Shown: piece after piece, positions 1 to 7,965 of the stretch | How positions within the stretch are numbered: position 1 is the first letter of the stretch | How the letters are laid out: every line of letters begins with the position of its first letter | Source: CBCXVS01 sp965178525 | Lineage (GTDB): Bacteria > Tectomicrobia > Entotheonellia > Entotheonellales > Entotheonellaceae | Assembly: GCA_965178525.1 (NCBI GenBank) | Contig: CBCXVS010000016.1 | Span: 1-43,758, forward strand | Length of the DNA stretch: 43,758 bases | Direction: 5' to 3' | Made by a program: the position numbers and the translations under genes | Notes under the pieces: generated by a model | The model's database searches: none | What the model was told of the DNA's origin: nothing | What the model saw: only the letters and a program-made list of their open reading frames with translations

Positions 1-452
1 TGCTTCGAATCGCTCTCTCGGAGGTCGGGTATCACTCGTACCGGATCCCCTGACTTATACGGTTTGGCTTTAGAGAGTTCCTTCACGTTCTTTTCAAGAA
101 CACGTGGCGCTACAGGTTGTCGAACAGTGGGCTTATTGTAGCCTTGACCTTCGGTTTGCGCCTTGCTCTCTTGCTGGCCTTCCGTCGTATCCTCTTTGAG
201 ATCCTCCATAACACGGACGGGATCGCCCGGTTTCCACCGCTTTACACCTTTATCGTCCGGGAGAGACTTCACATCGGATGGTTGTACTCGGGGCGTGCTC
301 GGTTGCTGCTCAGTCATCTTCTTCCCTTCCACAGGTTGTGCGAACACTGCAAGCGGAAGTAAAATACTCGCCGCCAATAACCACTCATAAAACCAACACT
401 CACGAGATCGAATGGCCAAACGAGGTATCGAAGTGGTGTGCGATTTCATCAT
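1..452 (-). CDS. Secreted protein of unknown function, C-terminus cut by window edge
   Basis: The frame opens at ATG 452 (a second in-frame ATG lies at 449) and stays open for 150 codons to base 1, where the window ends. AGAGGT lies about 5 nt upstream of the start. Residues 24-38 (WLLAASILLPLAVFA) form a hydrophobic signal-peptide core with likely cleavage after Ala38, so the product is probably exported. The mature part is hydrophilic, rich in Lys, Glu, Gln and Pro, and carries a repeated motif: GDPVRVMEDL near residues 76-85 and GDPVRVIPDL near 135-144. I do not recognise a family. The repeat could be a short SH3-like or KOW-like strand element, but that is a guess. A promoter-like pair lies at 532-560. 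The gene follows uup on the same strand after a 199-bp gap. The reading frame is certain; the function is unknown. Confidence 0.7.
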   Translation of the reverse strand, partial: MMKSHTTSIPRLAIRSRECWFYEWLLAASILLPLAVFAQPVEGKKMTEQQPSTPRVQPSDVKSLPDDKGVKRWKPGDPVRVMEDLKEDTTEGQQESKAQTEGQGYNKPTVRQPVAPRVLEKNVKELSKAKPYKSGDPVRVIPDLRESDSK

Positions 453-531
453 TGACCTCTGATATGATGGGGTACGAAGCTTGTCCCTGATTGCCGCGAG
501 CCTACCATGAGAGCTAACAACAAAAGGCCTA

Positions 532-560
532 ACGATATTTCCACATCCGGACAATGTCAA
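532..560 (-). promoter_or_regulatory. Sigma70-type promoter for the secreted protein gene
   Basis: On the minus strand a perfect TTGACA (560-555) is followed after exactly 17 bp by TATCGT (537-532). It lies in the gap between uup and the secreted-protein gene and would give a leader of about 70 nt to the ATG at 452. It is called by eye from consensus and spacing. Confidence 0.5.
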
Positions 561-651
561 ACATACGGCGGTGTCTCGTGGCAACCCTGTTGAAGACCGT
601 GACGGCGCACCGTGTCAGAGGAAAAACATGAATTTAGTTTTGTTCGGGCGT

Positions 652-2445
652 TTACCGAGGAAGTTGTTCCAAGAGTTCCCAGCGCGCATAAGCTGTTTCC
701 AACTCGTACGCAATGGCAGTGAGCCTGGCTTTGACGTGTACGATTTCATCACCGTCTTGACGGTAGAGAGACGGATCGGACATGACGTGATACAGCTGTT
801 CCTGCTCGGCTTCGAGGGCCTCGATTTGCTCCGGCAAGGCTTCCAGCTCGCGGCGCTCTTTATAATTCAAGCGGCGTGGGCGCTCCGGCGATGGCTTGAC
901 GTCCTTCGCCGCGCCTTTGACGGGTTTGGCCGGCGCCGGTGGCCGGCGTTGCCGTAACCAATCGTCATAGCCGCCGACGTATTCACCGATCTGCCCGTTG
1001 CCTTCCAGCACGAGGGTACTGGTCACGACGTTGTTCAGAAAGGCGCGATCGTGACTCACGAGCAACACCGTACCGGGGTAGTCCAGCAGCAGTTCTTCCA
1101 AAAGTTCAAGCGTTTCGGCATCCAGGTCGTTGGTGGGTTCATCGAGCACTAAAACATTAGACGGCTTGGTGAAGAGCTGCGCCAGCAGCAAGCGGTTCCG
1201 TTCGCCCCCCGAGAGCATCACCGCCGGGCTGCGGGCGCGGTCCGGAGCAAAGAGGAAATCCTGCAGGTAACTGAGAACATGCCGGGATTTCCCGTTGAAC
1301 ACGATGGTGTCGCGGCCGTGTGCAACATTTTCCTGCACCGTTTTGTCGTCGTCGATCTGTTCGCGGAGTTGATCGAAGTACGTCGTTTCCAACCGCGTTC
1401 CGAGACGCACACGGCCCTGGTGCGGTGTCAGTTCTTTCAGGAGCAAGCGCAGCAAGGTCGTTTTCCCGGCGCCGTTGGGGCCGAGAATCCCCACCTTGTC
1501 GCCCCTCAGGATCGTGGTTGAGAAGCGCTGGATGAGCGGTTGGTCATCATAGCTGAAGCTGACATCCTGGGTCTCGATGACCAGTTTGCCCGAGCGTTCG
1601 GTGTCCTGCGCCTGCAGACGTCCCGCGCCAGGTTGCTCGCGCCGCGCTTGCCGCATGTCCCGCATCTGCTGCAAGGCGCGAACGCGGCCCTCGTTGCGGG
1701 TGCGCCGTGCCCGGATACCTTGCCGAATCCACGCCTCTTCCTGGGCCAATTTTTTGTCGAATTGCGCCCATTGCTCTGCTTCGACATCGAGCATCGCCTG
1801 TTTACGTTGAACAAACGTATCGTAGTTGCAAGACCAGTCGGCGAGCCGTCCCCGGTCCAGCTCGATGATCCGCGTGGCGAGTTTCCGTAGGAGCATGCGA
1901 TCGTGTGTGACGAAGAGCAGCGTGGCGTTGCGGCGCAGGAGAAAGGTTTCCAGCCAGGTAATCGAATCGATATCCAGGTGGTTAGTGGGCTCGTCCAGCA
2001 ACAACAGATCCGGATTGTTCACCAGAGCGCGGGCCAGGAGCGCCCGCCGTTTCAGACCACCAGAGAGATGTTCGAACGCTGCGTCAGCATCGACCCGCAG
2101 TTGTTTGAGCACACTTTCGGCCTGCTGCCGATGCTGCCACAAGCCGTCGGCATCCATGAGCGCGCTGTCGTGCCCGTGAGCCACGACGATATCCAATACC
2201 ATCCCTCGGATATCCGACGGCACATGCTGCGGCAAATGCCCGATCCGAATGCCCTGTTGGCGGAGGATATCACCGCTATCGGGCGCGAGGTCACCACGGA
2301 TCACTTGCATCAGGGTCGACTTTCCCTCGCCGTTACGGCCCATAAGACATGCCCGCTCGCCGGGCTCGAGATGGAGGGTGACATGCTCTAGCACCGGCGG
2401 ACCACCAAAGCTCACACTCACATCTTGCATACTGATGAGTGCCAT
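652..2445 (-). CDS. uup: ABC-F family ATPase Uup
   Basis: This is a 597-residue soluble protein with two ABC ATPase cassettes and no membrane segments. Cassette 1 has Walker A GRNGEGKS (residues 36-43), signature LSGGLKRR and Walker B LLLLDEPTNHLD. Cassette 2 has GPNGAGKT, LSGGERNR and VLVLDEPTNDLD followed by the SHD switch histidine. Between them lies the ABC-F linker, rich in Arg, Glu and Gln. After cassette 2 there is a Pro/Lys-rich stretch and a charged coiled-coil tail (YKERRELEALPEQIEALEAE onward), which separates Uup from shorter ABC-F proteins such as EttA. Uup-type proteins act on ribosomes and on branched-DNA or transposon-excision phenotypes in E. coli. The length fits the usual 600-640 residues. 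The gene stands alone, with a possible promoter and palindrome 240 bp upstream. Confidence 0.93.
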   Translation of the reverse strand: MALISMQDVSVSFGGPPVLEHVTLHLEPGERACLMGRNGEGKSTLMQVIRGDLAPDSGDILRQQGIRIGHLPQHVPSDIRGMVLDIVVAHGHDSALMDADGLWQHRQQAESVLKQLRVDADAAFEHLSGGLKRRALLARALVNNPDLLLLDEPTNHLDIDSITWLETFLLRRNATLLFVTHDRMLLRKLATRIIELDRGRLADWSCNYDTFVQRKQAMLDVEAEQWAQFDKKLAQEEAWIRQGIRARRTRNEGRVRALQQMRDMRQARREQPGAGRLQAQDTERSGKLVIETQDVSFSYDDQPLIQRFSTTILRGDKVGILGPNGAGKTTLLRLLLKELTPHQGRVRLGTRLETTYFDQLREQIDDDKTVQENVAHGRDTIVFNGKSRHVLSYLQDFLFAPDRARSPAVMLSGGERNRLLLAQLFTKPSNVLVLDEPTNDLDAETLELLEELLLDYPGTVLLVSHDRAFLNNVVTSTLVLEGNGQIGEYVGGYDDWLRQRRPPAPAKPVKGAAKDVKPSPERPRRLNYKERRELEALPEQIEALEAEQEQLYHVMSDPSLYRQDGDEIVHVKARLTAIAYELETAYARWELLEQLPR

Positions 2446-2920
2446 ACCTGACCTCGTCTCACATCATACCGTTGACAAACCATCTGAGCGCCAGGCACAC
2501 TGTCCACTCACACGACACCGGAACGTGCCACGGAACGGCGCGACAATAGGGCCGCAGCCCATATGAACGTGTGACTGACCCTGCGGGAACACGGGTCGCG
2601 CGTCGCTGATACTAGCGCTTGAGCATAGGGCAGAGAAAGACGGATGGCTGGAATCCATGTGTATCGTCTGTACACTCTATTATACTCTGAAACGGATTGT
2701 GTTTCAGGTATGAACTGCCCGAGATGACCGATGCAGCGCGAAATTCTTTGCATCTTTTTTGCCGTCTCTATCGTCTCTCCATACGGAAGAGCGCTATAAT
2801 TCCTTTCTCGCCCAAAACGCCGACGAGGAGCGGCTGGGTCGAGAGGGGCCGAGTGAAGGTGGGGAGGCGTGAAGACCCATTCAAGAAAAATTGCCAGATG
2901 ATGCATGGAGAGCCTACTGT
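2446..2920. other. Divergent intergenic region between uup and gnd
   Basis: This 475-bp stretch separates uup (leftward) from gnd (rightward). I see no convincing gene; the open frames in it have no recognisable motifs. It holds a promoter-like pair overlapping a palindrome for the minus strand (2679-2707) and, for the plus strand, a perfect TATAAT at 2795-2800 that lacks a good -35 box. The latter would give gnd a leader of about 115 nt. Confidence 0.5.
2679..2707 (-). promoter_or_regulatory. Putative uup promoter with palindromic operator in the spacer
   Basis: On the minus strand CTGAAA (2707-2702) and a perfect TATAAT (2684-2679) are 17 bp apart. The plus strand at 2687-2707 is a perfect inverted repeat: CTGAAAC, seven bases, then GTTTCAG. 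The palindrome overlaps the -35 box and the spacer, where a repressor could block polymerase. Distance to the uup start is about 235 bp, long for a leader, so assignment to uup is tentative. Confidence 0.38.
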
Positions 2921-3907
2921 ATGCAAATGGGCATGATTGGTTTAGGACGCATGGGCGGAAATATGACGGAACGCTGCCTGCGTGGTGGACACGAGATCGT
3001 GGTCTATGACCGGAATGCCGAGACCGTTGCTTCGTATGTGACCAAAGGCGCCGTGGGCACGGCATCCGTGGTGGATTTAGTCAGCAAGTTACGCCCACCG
3101 AAAGCGGTGTGGTTGATGCTGCCCGCGGGCGCGGTCACCGAAGCCGCCGTGACGGAAGTCAGCGCTCTGCTCGAGACCGGTGACATCGTCATCGACGGTG
3201 GCAACTCCATGTTCAAGGACGACGTCCGACGCGCCCTGGCCCTGCAGGAGCCGGGTATCCATTATGTCGATGTGGGGACCAGTGGCGGTGTCTGGGGAAT
3301 CGACCGTGGGTATTGCATGATGATTGGCGGATCGAATGAAGCCGTGGCCCATCTCGACCCGATTTTCAAAACCCTTGCTCCTGGCAGAGGAGATGAAATT
3401 CCGCGTACGCCAGGCCGTGACCACATGGGGGGAACAGCCGAGGAGGGCTATATCCACTGCGGACCGGCTGGGGCCGGCCATTTCGTCAAGATGATCCACA
3501 ATGGCATCGAGTATGGCTTGATGCAGGCGTATGCCGAAGGTTTTGATATCATCCGGAATGCCAATTCGCCAGAGGTGGATGAAGCGCATCGTTTCGACTT
3601 CGATCTGGCTGACATCGCCGAAGTCTGGCGGCGCGGCAGTGTGGTGGGCTCGTGGTTGTTGGACCTGACGGCGATGGCGCTGATCGAAAGCCCCGATCTC
3701 TCGGATTATACCGGGTTCGTGCAGGACTCGGGGGAAGGCCGCTGGACAGTGCAGACGGCCGTTGAGGAAGCCGTACCGGCGGAGGTGCTGTCGGCCGCGC
3801 TCTATACCCGCTTCCGCTCCCGCCAGGAGCATACCTATGCCGAGAAGTTATTATCGGCCATGCGCTACAAATTCGGAGGTCACGTCGAACGTGCGGCTGG
3901 TGGGTGA
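2921..3907 (+). CDS. gnd: 6-phosphogluconate dehydrogenase, short NAD-type (decarboxylating)
   Basis: The enzyme oxidises and decarboxylates 6-phosphogluconate to ribulose 5-phosphate in the oxidative pentose phosphate pathway. Evidence is the N-terminal Rossmann motif GLGRMGGNM, the substrate motif VIDGGNS, the GTSGGVWG segment, and the catalytic-Lys segment GAGHFVKMIHNGIEYG. At 328 residues it is the short bacterial form (about 300-330) rather than the 470-residue form. I chose ATG 2921 because the conserved MQMGMIGLGRMGG begins there and GGAG lies 10 nt upstream; an earlier TTG at 2891 would add ten residues without similarity. zwf follows 32 bp downstream, so the two oxidative-branch dehydrogenases are probably co-transcribed. 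An insert around residues 155-175 (GDEIPRTPGRDHMGGTAEEG) is typical of this subfamily. Confidence 0.95.
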   Translation: MQMGMIGLGRMGGNMTERCLRGGHEIVVYDRNAETVASYVTKGAVGTASVVDLVSKLRPPKAVWLMLPAGAVTEAAVTEVSALLETGDIVIDGGNSMFKDDVRRALALQEPGIHYVDVGTSGGVWGIDRGYCMMIGGSNEAVAHLDPIFKTLAPGRGDEIPRTPGRDHMGGTAEEGYIHCGPAGAGHFVKMIHNGIEYGLMQAYAEGFDIIRNANSPEVDEAHRFDFDLADIAEVWRRGSVVGSWLLDLTAMALIESPDLSDYTGFVQDSGEGRWTVQTAVEEAVPAEVLSAALYTRFRSRQEHTYAEKLLSAMRYKFGGHVERAAGG

Positions 3908-3939
3908 GAATCTCGTGAGGCAGAGGAGGAGAGCCGACA

Positions 3940-5495
3940 ATGGAAGCAAACCGCATCGGAACGTTGCCGGAAGACTGTCGTCCCGCGGACGTCCCGGAGA
4001 TCCCTGTGTGCTCGTTATCTTCGGCGCCTCTGGGGATTTGACCCAACGCTTGCTCATTCCCTCGCTATACAATCTCGCCCGCAACGGTCTCTTGCCCAAG
4101 GACTTTGCCGTCGTGGGCATGGCGCGCCGAGAGATTAGCAACGACGACTTCCGGAGTACTATGCGAAGCGCCATGCACGAGTCAACCCGGGTCGGCACGG
4201 TCGACCCGGCGATTTGGGACGATCTCGAACGGCGTCTCTATTACCTGCAGGCAGCCTATGATGATGCAGCAGGCTATGCCCGGCTGGCGCAGCTCTTGGA
4301 GCAGTGCGACCGTGACCATCAGACTCAGGGCAATTACATCTACTATCTGGCCACACCGCCAACGGTTTTCGCCGAAATCGTGCTGCAATTGGGGCGAGCC
4401 GATCTGGCCGAGGAACGGGAAGCCGAGAGCCGAGGCTGGCGCCGCATCGTCATCGAGAAGTCTTTTGGCCGTGATCTGGAATCGGCACGGGCGCTTAACC
4501 TCGTGGTGCAGACGCACTTTGCCGAGCATCAAATCTACCGTATCGATCATTATCTCGGCAAAGAGACCGTGCAAAACGTCTTGGTGTTTCGCTTTGCCAA
4601 CGGAATGCTCGAACCGGTCTGGAATCGCCGCTATATCGACCATGTGCAGATCACGGTGACCGAAACGGTTGGCGTCGAAATGCGCGGCGGCTATTATGAG
4701 CAGGCCGGGCTGGTGCGTGATGTGATGCAAAATCATATTTTGCAACTCCTGGCGCTGGTGGCGATGGAGCCGCCGTACTCCTTCGAGTCCGATGCCGTCC
4801 GGGACGAAAAAGCCAAGGTCCTGCATGCGCTCCAACCCCTGAGTCATGAGATGGTGTTGACGACGCACGCGGCACGCGGCCAATACGGCGAAGGATCAGT
4901 TGACGGGCGACGCTTGTCCGCCTATCGGAGTGAGCCAAACGTTTCGCCCACCTCGAGCATCGAGACGTATGCCGCCGTCAAGCTGCTCATTGATAACTGG
5001 CGTTGGGCCGATGTACCGTTCTATTTGCGTTCGGGCAAGGCGCTTCCCAAGCGGCTGACAGAAATTGTCATCCAGTTCCGGCAAGCGCCGCACATGCTGT
5101 TCGGCAAAGCCGCCGTCAAGCAGTTTCAGCCCAACCGTCTGGTCTTGCATATCCAGCCCCGCGAAGGGATCTCCTGGCAATTCGAAACCAAGGTGCCTGG
5201 GCCGACCGTGCGTATGAAGACGGTGAGCATGGATTTTGATCATGACGACTTCTTTGGAACGGAGCCCAGCACCGGCTATGAGACGCTGTTGTATGACGCC
5301 ATGGTTGGCGACTCCACACACTTTCAGCGCAGTGATTTCGTGGAAACGGCATGGGAGATTGTGTCCCCGATTCTGGATATCTGGCACAACGTCCCCGAGC
5401 GCAACTTTCCCAACTACCCGGCGCGGAACGCGTGGGACCCGCCGGAGGCCGACGAGTTGATGCGGCGTGATGGCCGCGACTGGCGACCGTTGTAA
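3940..5495 (+). CDS. zwf: Glucose-6-phosphate 1-dehydrogenase, apparent frameshift near codon 19
   Basis: The product oxidises glucose 6-phosphate to 6-phosphogluconolactone, the entry step of the oxidative pentose phosphate pathway, just after gnd. The long frame has the nucleotide-binding motif VIFGASGDLT and the active-site motif RIDHYLGKE, and ends normally. The best start does not lie in that frame. ATG 3940 has an excellent Shine-Dalgarno (AGAGGAGGAG, about 7 nt upstream) but reads MEANRIGTLPEDCRPADVP and then hits TGA at 4039. One extra base near 3994-3996 would join it as ...ADVPGDPCVLVIFGASGDL, a sensible family N-terminus. So one base is missing here, through mutation or assembly error. 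Without it, translation in the main frame would need a GTG such as 3915, which has no ribosome binding site. Confidence 0.9.
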
Positions 5496-5504
5496 ATTCT
5501 AAGA

Positions 5505-5606
5505 AGCTCTCAGCTCTCAGCTCTCAGCTTAGGAGCCACAAAAATGGGATATCAGCTTTTTACAGCTCGTTAGAATGCTTTTTCCCAAAGCTGAGAGCTG
5601 ACAGCT
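5505..5606. repeat. Inverted pair of AGCT-heptamer arrays (STRR-like)
   Basis: Positions 5505-5529 are three copies of AGCTCTC plus AGCT. Positions 5589-5606 read AGCTGAG, AGCTGAC, AGCT. The second block is the reverse complement of the first with one mismatch, so the zwf-speB spacer can fold into a stem of about 18 bp with a loop of about 59 nt. The same repeat family recurs at 7922, 13883, 15174 and 27755. Confidence 0.75.
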
Positions 5607-5619
5607 ATAAGAGGAGACC

Positions 5620-6600
5620 ATGAGCAAATTTATCGAAGAACGGAAGCGGCCACAAACCGACCAGGCATTTGCTGCGCCATCGCTGTACGGTCTGCACCGT
5701 GAACATACCTATGCCGGCGCGCTCAGCTTTTTGCGCCGGCGCTACACCAAGGACCTGACTGGCGTGGATATCGCAGTGGTCGGCGTGCCCTATGATCTGG
5801 CCACCACCAACCGCCCCGGCACCCGCTTTGGCCCCGCCGGTATCCGTGCCGCTTCTGCCCTGATGGCCAATCTGACCCCCTGGCCCTGGGGGTTTGACCC
5901 GACCGAACGGCTGGCCATCATCGATTATGGGGATTTCAGCTTCGACTACGGCCGTCCGCAAGGCGTTCCCGATGAGATCACCGCACAGGCGGAGGCGGCT
6001 CTAGAGCAGGGCGTCTCCCTGCTCGCCATGGGCGGGGATCACTTCGTCTCGCTGCCGCTGCTGCGCGCTTATGCCAAGCGCCATGGCCCACTCGCCCTGG
6101 TGCACTTCGACGCTCACTCCGATACATGGCCGGATGAGGAGGGCCGCATCAGCCACGGCACCATGTTTTTCCACGCCGTCAAGGAAGGCATTATCGATCC
6201 GTCCTGCTCGGTGCAGATCGGCATCCGTACCTACAATGCCGATCCCCTCGGTATCACCTAGCTAGACACGGATTGGGTGTATGAGTACGGCCCCCAGGCA
6301 ACCCTCGCCGAGATCAAGCGTATTGTTGGCGACCGCAAAGCCTATCTCACCTTTGATATTGACTGCCTCGACCCCAGCTTTGCGCCGGGTACCGGGACGC
6401 CCGTGCCGGGCGGGCTGACCACGCAGCAGGCGCGGGCTTTGTTGCGCGGGCTGGATGGCATCGACTTTGTCGGTATGGATCTCGTGGAGGTGGCGCCGCC
6501 TTACGATACGGCCGAGGTGACGTCGCTCGCTGGCGCCACGCTGATGCTGGAATATCTGTGCTTGCGGGCCAAGGATATGCCGGTGAAGGACGACACATAG
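5620..6600 (+). pseudogene. speB: Agmatinase/ureohydrolase with an in-frame TAG at codon 214
   Basis: Agmatinase hydrolyses agmatine to putrescine and urea using two Mn ions. The frame from ATG 5620 carries the first metal motifs (MGGDHFVSLPLL and VHFDAHSD), then meets TAG at 6259-6261. It continues in the same frame as LDTDWVYEYGPQ and FDIDCLDPSFAPGTGTPVPG, which holds the last Mn ligands, to TAG 6600. Read through, the product is about 326 residues, the usual family length, with no other lesion. If translation stops at 6261, the 213-residue product lacks FDIDCLDP and should be inactive. TAG is a normal stop for many genes here (argS, recO, ribBA, ribH, nusB), so genome-wide recoding is unlikely. 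It is a recent nonsense mutation, a readthrough site or a sequence error. GAGGAG precedes the start. Exact substrate within the ureohydrolase family is not certain. Confidence 0.8.
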
Positions 6601-6609
6601 ACCGGGAAG

Positions 6610-6834
6610 ATGGATATGAAACCTCACCTCTCGCCTGCTCAGCGGCGTCATCTCCAGCGCTATGCGCAGGGAGATATCGAAGGCTACAAGAACACGAAGT
6701 CGGAACAACGGCTGCTCGACCTCGGGTTTATCGAGCGCTGTGACACGATTGTGCGGTATACCGAAACGGTCACCTGGACGATTTACAAAGCGCGTATTAC
6801 GCCGGCAGGGAAACAATTTCTGGCGGCGCAATGA
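6610..6834 (+). CDS. Small hypothetical protein (74 aa)
   Basis: The frame begins at ATG 6610, 9 bp after the agmatinase stop, with GGGAAG just upstream. The product is basic and hydrophilic without membrane segments: residues 8-30 are Gln/Arg-rich and probably helical, followed by a Leu-rich helix, a short beta-like stretch (VRYTETVTWTIYKARIT) and an end AGKQFLAAQ. This order of helices followed by strands, with a terminal TPAGKQFL-like segment, recalls small winged-helix proteins, but I see no diagnostic motif. Its position suggests co-transcription with the agmatinase gene. The function is unknown. Confidence 0.55.
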   Translation: MDMKPHLSPAQRRHLQRYAQGDIEGYKNTKSEQRLLDLGFIERCDTIVRYTETVTWTIYKARITPAGKQFLAAQ

Positions 6835-6969
6835 CCGATGCAAATCGGCCTCATGGCCGACACCCATATTCTGGAAGGGTGAGGCGCCGGCGCATGGATG
6901 GCCAGGTATTTCCGACAGTCCATGCCGTATCGTGCAATGTCGAGCCATTCTGCCGTATAATCATCAGTC

Positions 6970-7863
6970 ATGAACACTACACCCTTTCGCTCCGGATTTG
7001 TGACCATCATCGGTGAGCCCAACGTCGGCAAGTCGACGCTGCTCAACGCCATTGTAGGCACCAAGCTGGCGATTGTCTCGCCCAAGCCCCAGACGACGCG
7101 CCATCGCATCCTCGGGGTGAAAAATCAGCCCAACGCCCAACTTATCTTTCTGGACACGCCCGGCATTCACCAACCTCGCTCCCGACTCAATCGCTATATG
7201 ATGCAAGCGGTGACCGAGGCTCTGGACAGCCCGGAGGTCATTCTCTACATGACGGATGTGACCCGGAATCGCTATCCTGATCTGGCATTTCTGCGGCGTC
7301 ACCTCGACGGGCGGGACGTGCCGGTCTTCTGGGTCCTCAACAAAATCGATGCGATTCAGCCACAGGACGTGTTGCCGCTCATCGCGGCATGTGAGGACAC
7401 GGCGTCTTTCGCCGAGGTCTTCCCGCTGTCGGCGCAGCGCGGCGACAATATATCAGAACTGCTCGGGCGTCTTCAGGAGATGCTGCCGGAAGGGCCACGG
7501 TATTTCCCGGCGGATATGCCGACCGATCGCGACGAACGCTTTCTCATCGCCGAACTGATTCGCGAACAGGTTTTGTACCAGACGCATGAGGAAGTGCCCC
7601 ATGCCGTGGCCGTGGCCGTGGAGACGATGCAGGAACGCCGGGATGGCGGGGTGGAGATCGATGCCTGCTTGATCGTCGAACGGGCGTCGCAGAAGGGGAT
7701 TCTCGTGGGGCGGCAGGGCCGCATGATCAAAGCGATTGGCACACGAGCCCGGCAGGCGATTGGCCGCATGCTGCGGTGTCCGGTGCACGTGCGGTTGCTG
7801 GTACGCGTGAATAAGCGCTGGCGCGACCGTGATGCCGCCTTGCGTGATCTGGGCTTCAATTAA
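6970..7863 (+). CDS. era: GTPase Era
   Basis: Era binds the 3' end of 16S rRNA and helps 30S subunit maturation. The 297-residue protein has all G motifs in order: G1 GEPNVGKST (from residue 15), effector segment KPQTTRHRI, G3 DTPGIHQPRS, G4 NKID. It then has the C-terminal KH domain, with the GxxG-type loop in ILVGRQGRMIKAIGTRAR. Length is typical. The ATG at 6970 has no clear Shine-Dalgarno, and a TATAAT hexamer lies at 6953-6958 only about 11 bp upstream without a good -35, so a leaderless transcript is possible but unproven. recO follows, as is common, separated by two heptamer repeat arrays. Confidence 0.97.
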   Translation: MNTTPFRSGFVTIIGEPNVGKSTLLNAIVGTKLAIVSPKPQTTRHRILGVKNQPNAQLIFLDTPGIHQPRSRLNRYMMQAVTEALDSPEVILYMTDVTRNRYPDLAFLRRHLDGRDVPVFWVLNKIDAIQPQDVLPLIAACEDTASFAEVFPLSAQRGDNISELLGRLQEMLPEGPRYFPADMPTDRDERFLIAELIREQVLYQTHEEVPHAVAVAVETMQERRDGGVEIDACLIVERASQKGILVGRQGRMIKAIGTRARQAIGRMLRCPVHVRLLVRVNKRWRDRDAALRDLGFN

Positions 7864-7946
7864 ATGCGGCATGCGGCACGCGGCATGCGGAATAAAAAGC
7901 ATGACGGATAGGCATTCTCAAAGCTAACAGCTAACAGCTAATAGCT
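7864..7946. repeat. Two different heptamer arrays (ATGCGGC and AGCTAAC)
   Basis: Directly after the era stop, ATGCGGC occurs twice, then ACGCGGC, then ATGCGG (7864-7890). A second array at 7922-7946 reads AGCTAAC, AGCTAAC, AGCTAAT, AGCT and ends 4 bp before the first ATG of the recO frame. Both have exact 7-bp periods but unrelated sequences. They resemble STRR heptamers. Confidence 0.75.
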
Positions 7947-7965
7947 TGCAATGAGGTCAACCGGC

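Noticed and set aside
571..957. Long open frames opposite uup, uvrA and other genes
   Set aside because: They are antisense shadows produced by GC-rich codon use; the sense strand carries full family motifs in each case.
6259..6261. Pyrrolysine or genome-wide amber recoding to explain the TAG in speB
   Set aside because: argS, recO, hemL, ribBA, ribH, nusB and ppdK in this window all end in TAG at their natural ends, so TAG works as a stop here.
6838..6882. A 14-codon frame reading MQIGLMADTHILEG, resembling the N-terminus of YfcE-type phosphodiesterases
   Set aside because: Only about ten residues fit the family and nothing downstream in any frame continues the match. It may be a relic, but the support is too thin to call.
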